A DNA stretch of 64,000 bases from Polymorphospora lycopeni (GTDB lineage Bacteria; Actinomycetota; Actinomycetes; Mycobacteriales; Micromonosporaceae). Below the pieces are notes generated by a model. The model made no database searches and was not told where the DNA came from. It saw nothing but the letters and a program-made list of their open reading frames with translations. Location: positions 9,913 to 73,912 of the forward strand of contig NZ_JBCGDC010000028.1 of the NCBI RefSeq assembly GCF_042237075.1, in the 5' to 3' direction. The translations under genes and the position numbers were made by a program. Shown piece after piece: positions 1 to 9,109 of this stretch. The stretch's first letter is position 1. Every line of letters starts with the position of its first letter.

Positions 1-926
1 TCGGAAGCCAGCCGGTAACGCCGCCGGCTGCCGTCGGCCCGGGTGACGTCGAGTTCGACGCGTTCGGCCCGGAACACCCGGTTGGCGGACTCGAGCGCGG
101 CGCTGACGACGGCCCGTTCGTCGAGCCGGTTGAGGCCGCCGACGGCGGTGGCGAGGGTGCTCCACGCCTCCCGTTCGTCGTCGGCCCGGAACCGGTGCAG
201 GTAGGTCTGTTGCAGCAGCCAGAGCGCCGGCGGCACCAGCAGCAGCCAGCGGGGATCACTGTCGATCATGACGATCGCGGCCAGGCCGACGAGGACGTTG
301 CCGGCGAACATCAGCAGTTTCCCGCGCAGGATGCGCAGCAGCAGCGGTCCGGCCGGCCGCCGGTAGCGGATCACCATGGTGACGGTGGCGAGTGCCGTCG
401 TGGTCGCCAGGTAGGTCGCCGCCCCGAGAAGCAGTGCACCAGCCAGCGTCGGCGACAGCGGTGCCCCGAGCGGCGGGGCGAGCGCCTGGGTGACGGCGGC
501 GGCGACTCCGACCGCCGTGGTCAGCGACGCGACGCAGTGCAGCACCTCGAGCACGCCGCGACGGCCGTCGAGGGCCGCCAGGATGCTCCAGGCGACCCCG
601 GCGCCGACGAGGGTGGCGGCGGGCAGCCAACCGGCGGGCACCAGGTGCAGCCCGACGATCAGGGCGGCTTCGCCCCAGGTGACGCTGACACCGCCGGAGC
701 CGACCCGCAGCCGCAGCCGGGCCAACTGGCCGGCGGCGAAGACCACGGCCACGATTCCCAGCCTGGCCAGCAGGTCGGACGTTCCACCCGGGCTGCCGCC
801 CGCGAAGATGGGGCCGAGCACCACGGCGGTGATCGCGAGGGTCAGGACCGCGCCGGTCAGCGGGACGATCCTGCGCAGACCGGACGGCGCGGATGATGGG
901 GCGGGCCACGCCTGGCCCGACGTCAC
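1..926 (-). CDS. N-terminal part of a multi-pass membrane signalling protein (possibly diguanylate cyclase/phosphodiesterase); runs off the window
   Basis: About 308 residues are visible and the reading frame continues past base 1. The visible part holds roughly eight hydrophobic segments up to about residue 240. A short soluble stretch follows (after HRFRADDERE), resembling the linker and beginning of a GAF-like region. Actinobacterial GGDEF-EAL proteins often have this N-terminal membrane module, so a c-di-GMP enzyme or a sensor kinase is likely, but no catalytic motif is inside the window. The GTG start at 926 was chosen because a GGAGG lies 6 nt upstream; an ATG at 1009 is in another frame and hits a stop. 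A candidate promoter lies at 1061-1087. Confidence 0.6.
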   Translation of the reverse strand, partial: MTSGQAWPAPSSAPSGLRRIVPLTGAVLTLAITAVVLGPIFAGGSPGGTSDLLARLGIVAVVFAAGQLARLRLRVGSGGVSVTWGEAALIVGLHLVPAGWLPAATLVGAGVAWSILAALDGRRGVLEVLHCVASLTTAVGVAAAVTQALAPPLGAPLSPTLAGALLLGAATYLATTTALATVTMVIRYRRPAGPLLLRILRGKLLMFAGNVLVGLAAIVMIDSDPRWLLLVPPALWLLQQTYLHRFRADDEREAWSTLATAVGGLNRLDERAVVSAALESANRVFRAERVELDVTRADGSRRRYRLAS

Positions 927-1009
927 GGACCGCCTCCGTCTGCCGGCCGCCGGCACGGCGGGGCCGCCACCGCCCCGGACGACGACCGCGCGGCGGATCG
1001 GATGCTCAT
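923..1009 (-). CDS. 28-codon upstream ORF overlapping the start of the membrane signalling gene
   Basis: A short frame begins at ATG 1009 and follows a strong purine-rich Shine-Dalgarno stretch (GGAAGGGGGG, 5 nt away). It ends in a TGA that overlaps the GTG start of the next gene as GTGA. The peptide is Ser/Arg then Pro/Gly rich and has no recognisable fold. The geometry suggests a translated leader that couples to the downstream gene, echoing the mini-ORF chains elsewhere in this window. Translation is inferred only from the ribosome-binding site and the overlap; it may be fortuitous. Confidence 0.35.
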   Translation of the reverse strand: MSIRSAARSSSGAVAAPPCRRPADGGGP

Positions 1010-1060
1010 CGGCGCCCCCCTTCCGCGCGCGGCATCGGGAGTGTTGGTCCCCCCGGCGGA

Positions 1061-1087
1061 AGGCTAAGCCAAAGCGCAAGGGTGCAA
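1061..1087 (-). promoter_or_regulatory. candidate promoter of the membrane signalling gene
   Basis: On the minus strand TTGCAC (1087-1082) and TAGCCT (1066-1061) are separated by 15 nt, slightly short for a housekeeping promoter. It would give a leader of about 130 nt before GTG 926 that includes the upstream ORF. No riboswitch fold was recognised in the leader. Confidence 0.3.
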
Positions 1088-1178
1088 CAGGGGGCGTCGT
1101 GCCCTTTTGCCCGAACCGTGGTCGCGGACGTGGCCACCGCCCAGATGGTGGACACCCGCGACCGTTTCGGAGGGAACT

Positions 1179-1472
1179 CTATCGACGGGTTTGCTGTTGC
1201 GTCGAATCCGTCGGCTCACCGGTCGTCTCGGTCGGCCGGGCCCCGGCATCGACCGCCACGGCCCCGGCGTCGACCGCCGTGGGCCGCGCGTCCGCGCCGG
1301 GGGCCGGGAACTGCTCGGGCAGCCGGCGCAGGCGGCTGTTCATGTTGCGGATCAGCAGCACCGTCGCGATCGCGAGCAGGATGATGAGAAAGAGCCCCAT
1401 GGGGCCGGCGAGGCCCCCGCTACGGGTGTTGCCGAAGTTGTTCTGGGCCAGCACCTGGGCCGCGGTCAACAT
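1179..1472 (-). CDS. small single-pass membrane protein next to mca
   Basis: 97 residues with one transmembrane helix at about 24-43 (GPMGLFLIILLAIATVLLI), then a short basic stretch and a disordered Ala/Asp/Thr-rich cytoplasmic tail with a short internal repeat (DAGA). ATG 1472 is preferred over an upstream in-frame start because GGAGG lies 7 nt before it. It lies downstream of mca on the same strand with about 120 bp between. Small membrane proteins in this position are common in actinomycetes; the function is unknown. Confidence 0.75.
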   Translation of the reverse strand: MLTAAQVLAQNNFGNTRSGGLAGPMGLFLIILLAIATVLLIRNMNSRLRRLPEQFPAPGADARPTAVDAGAVAVDAGARPTETTGEPTDSTQQQTRR

Positions 1473-1595
1473 GACGGTTCCTCCATCGCGACGTACGCCC
1501 GAGCGCACAACGGATCCTGCGCCGGGACCGGGCGCGCCTCCCGCGACCGGTCCGACGTTGTACGTGTGTGCCGTCCACCGTACGCCTGGCCCTGC

Positions 1596-2477
1596 TCAGC
1601 GTGCGTGGATGGTCTCCCGGATACCGGCGAAGAGGTCGGACTCCGGCACCGGGCTGTCGACCATCGAGCGGACCAGTTCGAAGTCCTCGGTCGGCCACGC
1701 CTTGCGCTGCACCTCCAGCGGCACGTGGAACCAGAAGCCGTCGGGGTCGACCTGGGTGGCGTGGGCCCGCAGCGCGTCGTCGCGTACCGGGAAGTAGTCG
1801 GCGCACTCGATCCGGGTGGTGACCCGGGGCCCCTTGTCCCCCCGGTCCTCCCACTTCTCCAGCCACTCGGCGTACGGCGACTCCAGGCCGGCGGCGAGCA
1901 TCGCCTCGTGCAGCGCGACCACCCGGGCCTTGGAGAAGCCCATGCAGTAGTAGAGCTTGAGCGGCTGCCACGGGTCGCCCAGATCGGGGAAGCGGTCCGG
2001 GTCACCGGCCGCCTCGAACGCGGCGACGCTGATCTTGTGGCACATGATGTGGTCGGGGTGCGGGTAGCCGCCGTCCTCGTCGTAGGTGGTGACCACGTGT
2101 GGACGGAACTCGCGCATCAGCCGCACCAGCGGGCCCGCGGCGACCTGCACGTCCTGTAGGCCGAAGCAGCCCTCGGGCAGCGGCGGCAGCGGGTCGCCCT
2201 CCGGCAGCCCGGAGTCGACGAAGCCGAGCCAGGCCTGCTCGACGCCGAGGATCGCCCGGGCGGCGTCCATCTCGGCGCGGCGGATCTCGGCGATGTTCTC
2301 CCACACGTCCGGCCGGTCGAGCTTGGGGTTGAGCACGCTGCCCCGTTCGCCGCCGGTGCAGGTCACGACCAGCACCTCGACGCCCTCGGCCACGTATTTC
2401 GCCATCGTGGCCGCACCCTTGCTCGACTCGTCGTCGGGGTGGGCGTGCACGGCCATGAGGCGCAGTTGCTCTGCCAA
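1596..2477 (-). CDS. mca: mycothiol S-conjugate amidase Mca
   Basis: 293 residues, normal family length. Mca hydrolyses mycothiol S-conjugates of electrophiles and antibiotics to a mercapturic acid and GlcN-Ins, so it is a cytosolic detoxification enzyme of the mycothiol cycle. The zinc site is visible: AHPDDE at residues 12-17 and HPDH at 140-143. The sequence resembles Mca more than the paralogue MshB (GERG after TCTG, and the long C-terminal part with YCMGFSK). The start is TTG 2477, with GGAG about 6 nt upstream. It is divergent from the DUF4307-greA genes. Confidence 0.95.
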   Translation of the reverse strand: MAEQLRLMAVHAHPDDESSKGAATMAKYVAEGVEVLVVTCTGGERGSVLNPKLDRPDVWENIAEIRRAEMDAARAILGVEQAWLGFVDSGLPEGDPLPPLPEGCFGLQDVQVAAGPLVRLMREFRPHVVTTYDEDGGYPHPDHIMCHKISVAAFEAAGDPDRFPDLGDPWQPLKLYYCMGFSKARVVALHEAMLAAGLESPYAEWLEKWEDRGDKGPRVTTRIECADYFPVRDDALRAHATQVDPDGFWFHVPLEVQRKAWPTEDFELVRSMVDSPVPESDLFAGIRETIHAR

Positions 2478-2676
2478 CGGAACTCCCTAGTCCGTACCCT
2501 CGCCGGGCCGGCGTGGCCCGGCACGACACAACTTTTGCAATCGTCGCACCTGTCGCAAGTCAGATCCGCCGCACCCGGTTGACAGCACCCGGCGCATCGG
2601 GCCGACGGCGCCCTGCGATGATGGACCTGTCCAGGTAATCCGATGCCACCGACAAGAACGCGGGAGAGCCGACCCG

Positions 2677-3111
2677 GTGACCGAGACGCGAGCCACAACG
2701 CAGCCCGGCGCGTCGATGTTCCCGCCCGGCCGCTACGGGCGGCGGCGGGAGGCCCGCCGGACCCGCCCGTGGATCGTCGGTGCGCTGGTCGCGGTCCTGG
2801 TGATCGGCGGCCTCGGGCTGAGCGTCCGGCTCTACCGGATGTGGGGCGACCCGACCTACGACGCGAAGGTGATCACCTACACCGAGATCACCGACCGCCA
2901 GATCCTCGTCGACTTCCAGGTCACCGTGCCCGAGGGCGGCTCGGCGGTCTGCGTACTGCGGGCCCGGTCGCGCGACGGCGCCGAGGTGGCCCGCGAAGAG
3001 GTACGCGTCGACGCACCGGCCGGCGAGAAGCACCCCGTCGTACGGCACCGGCTGGCCACCTCGGCCCGGCCGATGATCGGCGAGGTCATGCGCTGCCGCG
3101 CCGCTGACTGA
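2677..3111 (+). CDS. DUF4307 domain-containing membrane protein
   Basis: 144 residues. A basic N-terminal cytoplasmic tail is followed by one transmembrane helix at about 32-50 and an extracytoplasmic beta-rich domain (about 55-140) typical of DUF4307. The start is GTG 2677 with GGGAGA upstream. DUF4307 proteins lie between mca and greA in many actinomycetes; no biochemical role is established. The divergent arrangement with mca and short spacing to greA match that conserved neighbourhood. Confidence 0.85.
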   Translation: MTETRATTQPGASMFPPGRYGRRREARRTRPWIVGALVAVLVIGGLGLSVRLYRMWGDPTYDAKVITYTEITDRQILVDFQVTVPEGGSAVCVLRARSRDGAEVAREEVRVDAPAGEKHPVVRHRLATSARPMIGEVMRCRAAD

Positions 3112-3242
3112 CAGCAGTCAGGAAATCACTCACCGCTGCGCGGTGTGTTTCGCTGGTAAGTTGGTACTTCTACCTTCACACCGAGCACCCGAACACCTGT
3201 CCAGTTACCACGCTGTTCCCAAGCCCACCGAGGAGATCGTCT

Positions 3243-3743
3243 GTGTCCACGACCGACCGCGAGGCGCCCGCCACCTGGCTGTCCCAGGACGCGTACGACC
3301 GCCTGCAAGCCGAGCTCAACGAGCTGATCGCCGCCCGACCGGTGATCGCCGCGGAGATCAACGCCCGTCGCGAAGAGGGTGACCTGCGCGAGAACGGCGG
3401 CTACCACGCCGCCCGTGAAGAGCAGGGCAAGCAGGAGGGTCGGATTCGCTACCTGCAGGAACTGCTCCGCACAGCGCAGGTCGGCGAGGCACCGGCCGCC
3501 GACAAGGTTGCACCCGGCACGGTCGTGACGATCTACTTCGACGAGGACAGCAGCGACACCGAGACCTTCCTGCTCGGTTCGCGGGAGATCTCGGCCACCA
3601 CCGACCTGACCGTCTACAGCCCGGAGTCCGCCCTGGGCAAGGCGATCCTCGGCAGCGGTGCCGGCCAGACCGTCACCTACACCGCGCCGAGCGGCGCGGA
3701 CATCAAGGTCACCGTCGTCAAGTTCGAGCCGTACGGCGGCTGA
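3243..3743 (+). CDS. greA: transcription elongation factor GreA
   Basis: 166 residues, the usual size for actinobacterial GreA. The N-terminal coiled coil (about 15-85) carries the acidic tip (EEGDLREN) that reaches into the RNA polymerase secondary channel to stimulate cleavage of backtracked transcripts. The C-terminal FKBP-like domain follows (about 92-165). The GTG start has GAGGAG about 6 nt upstream. A rho-independent-type hairpin follows at 3758-3787. Confidence 0.95.
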   Translation: MSTTDREAPATWLSQDAYDRLQAELNELIAARPVIAAEINARREEGDLRENGGYHAAREEQGKQEGRIRYLQELLRTAQVGEAPAADKVAPGTVVTIYFDEDSSDTETFLLGSREISATTDLTVYSPESALGKAILGSGAGQTVTYTAPSGADIKVTVVKFEPYGG

Positions 3744-3757
3744 CCACATGTCGGCGA

Positions 3758-3787
3758 CCGGTGGTCGTGGACTCCCGCGACCACCGG
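3758..3787. terminator. hairpin between convergent greA and ilvA
   Basis: Two perfect 10-bp arms (CCGGTGGTCG / CGACCACCGG) with a 10-nt loop occupy the gap between the two convergent stop codons. There is no U-tract, which is usual in high-GC actinomycetes. It probably terminates from both sides. Confidence 0.6.
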
Positions 3788-3809
3788 CCGGCTCGACCGG
3801 CCCGGCCGC

Positions 3810-5033
3810 TCAGGCCGGCGGTGCCGAGATCTCGACGGTGTAGCCGCTGCCCCGCAACGCGGCCACCAGGCGCTCGGAATGATCCGCGCCACGGGTCTCC
3901 ACCGACAGCGCCACCTCCACCTCCCCCAGCCGCAGCAACGGGTTCTGCCGCAGATGCACGACGTCGACGACGTTCGCCCGCTGCTCGGCGATCTGCGACA
4001 GCAGCGACGCCAACTGCCCGGGCCGGTCCACACAGCGCACCGTGAAGCGCAGGAACCGGCCCGCCGCGGCCAGCCCGTGCTCGATGACCCGCAGCAGCAG
4101 CAGCGGATCGATGTTGCCGCCCGACAGGACCGCCACCACCGGCGACCCGACGGTCGCCGTACCGGCCAGCAGGGCCGCCACCCCGGCCGCGCCGGCCGGC
4201 TCGACCACCTGCTTGCCGCGCTCCAGCAGCATCAGCAGCGCCCGGGAGATGTCCTCCTCCGACACCGTCACGATGTCGTCGACCAGCTTGCTCACGTGCG
4301 CGAACGTCAGATCACCCGGACGGCCGACCGCGATGCCGTCGGCGATCGTGGCGTAGTGCGACAACCGCACCGGCCCGCCCGCCAGGAGCGAGGGCGGGTA
4401 CGCCGCCGCACCCCTGGCCTGCACCCCGACCACCCGTACGTCCGGGCGCAGCGCCTTGGCCGCGACCGCGATACCGGAGATCAGACCACCGCCACCGACC
4501 CCGGCCACGATCGTCTCGACCTCCGGGCACTGTTCCAGGATCTCCAGCGCCACCGTGCCCTGCCCGGCGATGACGTCGTGGTGGTCGAACGGGTGGATGA
4601 ACACCGCCCCGGTGCGCTCCGCGAACTCCCGGGCCGCGACCAGCGACTCGTCGACGGTGTTGCCGACCAGTTCGATCCGGGCGCCGTACCCCTTGGTGGC
4701 GACGACCTTCGGCAGCGGCGCACCCACCGGCATGAACACTGTGGACGGGATGCCGAGCAGTCCGGCGGCCAGCGCGACCCCCTGGGCGTGGTTGCCGGCG
4801 CTGGCGGCCACCACACCACGGGCCCGCTCGTCCGGTGCCAGCCGGGCGATCCGGACGTAGGCGCCCCGCACCTTGTACGAGCCGGCCCGCTGTAGGTTCT
4901 CGCACTTGAGCCAGACCGGGCCGCCGAGGGCGGCGCTGAGCGGTCGCGACGGTTCGAGGGGGGTGGTCCGGGTCACCCCGGTAAGCAGTTCCCGCGCGGC
5001 CTCGACGTCGGCGAGTCCGACCAGCTCAGTCAT
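3810..5033 (-). CDS. ilvA: threonine ammonia-lyase (threonine deaminase)
   Basis: 407 residues. A PLP fold type II enzyme converting threonine to 2-oxobutanoate, the first step to isoleucine. The PLP lysine is K54 in SYKVRGA, and the phosphate-binding glycine loop GVGGGG lies near residue 178. The C-terminal 75 residues form one ACT-like domain, as in the short regulated form rather than the long two-ACT biosynthetic enzyme. Allosteric control by branched-chain amino acids is therefore uncertain. It converges with greA. Confidence 0.9.
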   Translation of the reverse strand: MTELVGLADVEAARELLTGVTRTTPLEPSRPLSAALGGPVWLKCENLQRAGSYKVRGAYVRIARLAPDERARGVVAASAGNHAQGVALAAGLLGIPSTVFMPVGAPLPKVVATKGYGARIELVGNTVDESLVAAREFAERTGAVFIHPFDHHDVIAGQGTVALEILEQCPEVETIVAGVGGGGLISGIAVAAKALRPDVRVVGVQARGAAAYPPSLLAGGPVRLSHYATIADGIAVGRPGDLTFAHVSKLVDDIVTVSEEDISRALLMLLERGKQVVEPAGAAGVAALLAGTATVGSPVVAVLSGGNIDPLLLLRVIEHGLAAAGRFLRFTVRCVDRPGQLASLLSQIAEQRANVVDVVHLRQNPLLRLGEVEVALSVETRGADHSERLVAALRGSGYTVEISAPPA

Positions 5034-5093
5034 GCCCTGATCGTCGCATCACCGGCCGGGACCGCAACCGCGGGCACCGTCCACGGCGAGCGG

Positions 5094-6488
5094 TCAGACC
5101 GTACGGGTGGGAACCTTCGGCCAGCCCGGCGCGTGCCGGGACCACGGGGCGGCCATCTCGAACTGACCGGCGACGGCGAGCAGCAGCAGTTCGCTGCCGG
5201 GTGGGCCGGTGAGCTGCACGGCGACCGGCAGCCCGTCCGGGCGCACTCCGACCGGCACCACCAGCGACGGCAGCCCGGCGATGTTCCACGGCGCGGCGAA
5301 CGGGGCGTATCTGATGCTGGCCGTGAGGTTGGCCCGCCACGACCGGCCGGCCCAGCCGCCGGCCGCCGGCGGCGCACCGGCCAGTGCCGGGGTCAGCAGC
5401 ACGTCGATCGAGTTGTCGGTGAAGAACCCGATCGACTTCTCCCGCCAGGCGGTGCGGTCGGCCTCGCGTACGTAGCCACGCCGCTGCGCCCACTCGCCCA
5501 GCGACGCGTGCCGGCGGGTACGCGGCTGCAGGGTGCGCGGGTCGAGGCCGCCGGCCCGGACGTCGCTGGCCGCCGCCGCCAGCCAGGTGGCGACACCGCG
5601 CAGGCCGATCGAGGTCGGATAGACCGGGTCGAGGGTGACGGTGTCGTGGCCGGCGTCCACGAGCAGCCGGACGGCGGTCGCGACCGCGTCCCGGTTGGGC
5701 TGGTCGGCGCGTACGCCCAGGACCGGCGACCGCAGCGACATCGCGACCCGCAGCCGGCGCGGCTCGACGAGCTTCTCCGGCCGGCGGCCGGCGAGGACCG
5801 CGAACCCGACGGCGGCGTCGGCGACCGTGGTGGCCAGGATGCCGTGCTCGGTCAGGCCGAACCAGTCCTCGGGGCCGAGTTGGCAGGGCACCACTCCCCG
5901 GCCGGGCTTCAGGCCGATCAGGCCGCAGCAGGCGGCCGGGATCCGGATCGAACCGAGCCCGTCGTTGGCGTGCGCGATCGGGACCATGCCGGCGGCGACG
6001 GCGGCCGCCGCGCCGCCCGACGACCCGCCCGGGGTCCGGTCGGTGCGCCACGGGTTACGGGTCACCGAGGTGCCGTCGTCGGTGACCGCCCACAGGCCGA
6101 GTTCCGGCATCCGGGTCACCCCGAGCACCACCGCCCCGGCGCCACGCAGGCGGCGTACGACCTCGTGGTCGTCCTCGGCGACCGGACTGCGGGCCGCCGC
6201 GGACCCGTTCCAGGTCGGCAGGCCGGCCACCGCGGTGTTCTCCTTCACCGCGACCGGCACCCCGGCCAGCGGCAGGTTGGCCAGCTCCTCCTGCTCGTCG
6301 ACCTTCTCCGCCTCGACGATCGCCTCGCCGCCGCGCACCGCGCGGAAGGCGGACACCACCGGATCGGCGGTGGCGACGTGGTCGAGGTGGTCGGCGACCA
6401 CCTGCGTCGCGGACGCGTCGCCGCGACGGACCGCCCGCGCGATCTGTTTCGCGGTCGCACCTACCCAGGTCGGCACGATGTCCTGCAC
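5094..6488 (-). CDS. amidase signature family hydrolase
   Basis: 464 residues with the Ser-cisSer-Lys triad of amidases: Lys82 in VAVKENT, the cis-Ser in TPGGSSGG (about 156-157) and the nucleophile Ser180 in GLGSIRIP. The substrate cannot be told; related proteins act on small amides or aryl-amides. Two in-frame GTG codons compete. GTG 6488 was chosen because GGAGG sits 5 nt before it, while the GTG at 6494 overlaps that site. It stands alone between ilvA and metB. Confidence 0.85.
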   Translation of the reverse strand: MQDIVPTWVGATAKQIARAVRRGDASATQVVADHLDHVATADPVVSAFRAVRGGEAIVEAEKVDEQEELANLPLAGVPVAVKENTAVAGLPTWNGSAAARSPVAEDDHEVVRRLRGAGAVVLGVTRMPELGLWAVTDDGTSVTRNPWRTDRTPGGSSGGAAAAVAAGMVPIAHANDGLGSIRIPAACCGLIGLKPGRGVVPCQLGPEDWFGLTEHGILATTVADAAVGFAVLAGRRPEKLVEPRRLRVAMSLRSPVLGVRADQPNRDAVATAVRLLVDAGHDTVTLDPVYPTSIGLRGVATWLAAAASDVRAGGLDPRTLQPRTRRHASLGEWAQRRGYVREADRTAWREKSIGFFTDNSIDVLLTPALAGAPPAAGGWAGRSWRANLTASIRYAPFAAPWNIAGLPSLVVPVGVRPDGLPVAVQLTGPPGSELLLLAVAGQFEMAAPWSRHAPGWPKVPTRTV

Positions 6489-6587
6489 GGCCACCTCCCC
6501 ATCGGCCTTGCAATTATGCGGCGGTGCGGCCGCCCCCGCCCGGCCGGGGCGGCAGCGCCCGGCCGGGGTCCCCGGCCGGGCGTCGGA

Positions 6588-7730
6588 TCAGCCGAGCGCC
6601 TGCGCCAGGTCGGCGAGCAGATCGTCGACCGTCTCGATGCCGACCGACAGTCGCACGAGATCGGCGGGAACCTCAAGGGGCGACCCGGCCGCGCTCGCGT
6701 GCGTCATCCGACCCGGGTGCTCGATCAGGGACTCGACCCCGCCGAGCGACTCGGCGAGCACGAAGACCTTGGTCCGGTTGCAGATCTCGACGGCGTGCGC
6801 CTCGCCGCCGGTCGCCCGGAACGACACCATCCCGCCGAAGCGGCGCATCTGCTTGGCCGCCGTCTCGTGCCCGGGGTGGTCGGGCAGGCCCGGGTACAGC
6901 ACCTGCGCCACCGCCTTGTGCCGGGTCAGGAACTCGGCGACCCGCTCGGCGTTGTCGCAGTGCCGGTCCATCCGTACGCCGAGGGTCTTGACCCCGCGCA
7001 GGGTGAGCCAGGCGTCGAACGGGCCGTTGATCGCGCCCATCGCGTTCTGGTGGTAGGCCAGTTCGGCGCCGAGTTCGGCGTCGGCGGTGACCAGGGCGCC
7101 ACCGACCACGTCGGAGTGTCCGCCGACGTATTTGGTGGTGGAGTGCACGACGACGTCGGCGCCGAGGACGAGCGGCTGTTGCAGGTAGGGCGAGGCGAAG
7201 GTGTTGTCGACCACGAGCCGGGCCCCCGCGTCGTGGGCCACCGTCGCGAGGGCGGCGATGTCGGCGATGCCGAGCAGTGGATTGGTCGGGGTCTCCAGCC
7301 AGACCAGCTTCGTCCGCCCCGGCTCGATCGCGGCCCGGACGGCGTCGACGTCGGACACCTTCGCGGCCGTCCAGCTCACCCCCCACCGCTGCGCCACCCG
7401 GGCGAAGAGCCGGTAGGTGCCGCCGTACGCGTCGTCGGGGATCACCACGTGGTCGCCGGGCTGGCAGACGGTGCGCAGGAGGGTGTCCTCGGCCGCCAGC
7501 CCGCTGGCGAACGCGAGGGCGGTGTGCCCGGCCTCCAGCGCCGCCAGGCACTGCTGCAACGCGTCGCGGGTCGGGTTGCCGGACCGGCTGTATTCGTAGC
7601 CCTCGCGCGGCGCGCCGACGCCGTCCTGCGCGTAGGTGCTGGTCTGGAAGATGGGGGGCACCACCGCCCCGGTGCGGGGCTCCGGCTTCTGGCCGGCATG
7701 GATGGCGAGGGTCTCAAAGCCGTACGTCAT
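6588..7730 (-). CDS. metB: cystathionine gamma-synthase / gamma-lyase family enzyme
   Basis: 380 residues, PLP fold type I, Cys/Met metabolism family. The PLP lysine is K200 in HSTTKYVGGHSD; the substrate-loop motifs YSRSGNPTRD and ESLGGVESL are present. Sequence favours the synthase (MetB) acting on O-acyl-homoserine plus cysteine, but actinobacterial MetB often also has lyase activity. With the cbs gene 5 kb away the chromosome segment covers both directions of transsulfuration. ATG 7730 follows a TAGCCT -10 box by 7 nt, so the mRNA is probably leaderless. Confidence 0.9.
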   Translation of the reverse strand: MTYGFETLAIHAGQKPEPRTGAVVPPIFQTSTYAQDGVGAPREGYEYSRSGNPTRDALQQCLAALEAGHTALAFASGLAAEDTLLRTVCQPGDHVVIPDDAYGGTYRLFARVAQRWGVSWTAAKVSDVDAVRAAIEPGRTKLVWLETPTNPLLGIADIAALATVAHDAGARLVVDNTFASPYLQQPLVLGADVVVHSTTKYVGGHSDVVGGALVTADAELGAELAYHQNAMGAINGPFDAWLTLRGVKTLGVRMDRHCDNAERVAEFLTRHKAVAQVLYPGLPDHPGHETAAKQMRRFGGMVSFRATGGEAHAVEICNRTKVFVLAESLGGVESLIEHPGRMTHASAAGSPLEVPADLVRLSVGIETVDDLLADLAQALG

Positions 7731-7737
7731 GGGTGCG

Positions 7738-7747
7738 AGGCTAGTCT
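7738..7747. promoter_or_regulatory. overlapping divergent -10 boxes for metB and the HIT gene
   Basis: The 10-mer AGGCTAGTCT holds TAGTCT on the plus strand (7742-7747, 6 nt before GTG 7754) and TAGCCT on the minus strand (7743-7738, 7 nt before ATG 7730). The two -10 elements share the central TA step. Both genes would be transcribed leaderlessly from one symmetric site, and the two start codons are only 23 bp apart. Confidence 0.6.
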
Positions 7748-7753
7748 CATCGG

Positions 7754-8182
7754 GTGTCGGGGTGCGTCTTCTGTCGAATCGTGGCGGGATCGGTGCCGTC
7801 GTTCCAGGTCGTCGGGGAACCCTCCGGCGTGGCGTTCCTCGACTCCCGCCCGGTCTTCCGCGGGCACGTGCTGGTGGTGCCCAGACCGCACCTCGAGACG
7901 TTGACCGACCTGCCCGAGGCGGACCTGGCCGGCTACTTCGGACTGGTCCGCCGGGTCGCGGCGGCCGTCGAGTCGGGTCTCGACGCCGGCGGCACCTTCG
8001 TGGCGATGAACAACCGGGTGTCGCAGTCCGTCCCCCATCTGCACACCCACGTCGTACCCCGTACGAAGGGCGACGGGCTGCGCGGCTTCTTCTGGCCCCG
8101 GACCCGCTACGACGACGACGGGCAGGCCGCGACGTACGCCGCCCGGATCGGCGCCGCGGTTGCCCCGCCGACCAGGGGGTAA
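7754..8182 (+). CDS. HIT family nucleotide hydrolase/transferase
   Basis: 142 residues. The histidine-triad motif HLHTHVV places histidines at 95, 97 and 99; an N-terminal CxxC (Cys4, Cys7) is typical of HIT proteins that bind zinc. HIT enzymes hydrolyse nucleoside phosphoramidates or dinucleoside polyphosphates. The substrate here is unknown. Leaderless GTG start, divergent from metB. Confidence 0.9.
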   Translation: MSGCVFCRIVAGSVPSFQVVGEPSGVAFLDSRPVFRGHVLVVPRPHLETLTDLPEADLAGYFGLVRRVAAAVESGLDAGGTFVAMNNRVSQSVPHLHTHVVPRTKGDGLRGFFWPRTRYDDDGQAATYAARIGAAVAPPTRG

Positions 8183-8248
8183 GTGCCGGGTAAGGACCGG
8201 CCCGGCGTCGGCGTTGCAATCCGGTGAGAGGTACGAAAGGAGTCGACC

Positions 8249-8911
<663 letters not shown>

Positions 8912-9109
8912 CGCCGACGTGCGCGGAGCGCACCGGAGCGCAGGCGACGCGATGCGGTACGCCCCGAAGCCCCGGACCAGGCCGGCCACCGGCCCCGGTC
9001 CGGGGCTTCGGCGTATCCGGAGGTTCCCTCGTGCCGAGCCGGGCGACCGTGTTACGTTTATTGCACTTACTGCGACTGCTGCGATTACGACCGACGCGGG
9101 AGGTGCCCA

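Noticed and set aside
927..1178. c-di-GMP or other riboswitch in the leader of the membrane signalling gene
   Set aside because: I looked for a GEMM-like core and tetraloop-receptor pattern and saw none. A simple promoter and a short upstream ORF suffice.
5133..7904. Very long plus-strand open frame opposite the amidase and metB genes
   Set aside because: High GC removes stops on the antisense strand. The frame is Arg/Gly/His-rich with no domain and lies fully opposite two clear genes.
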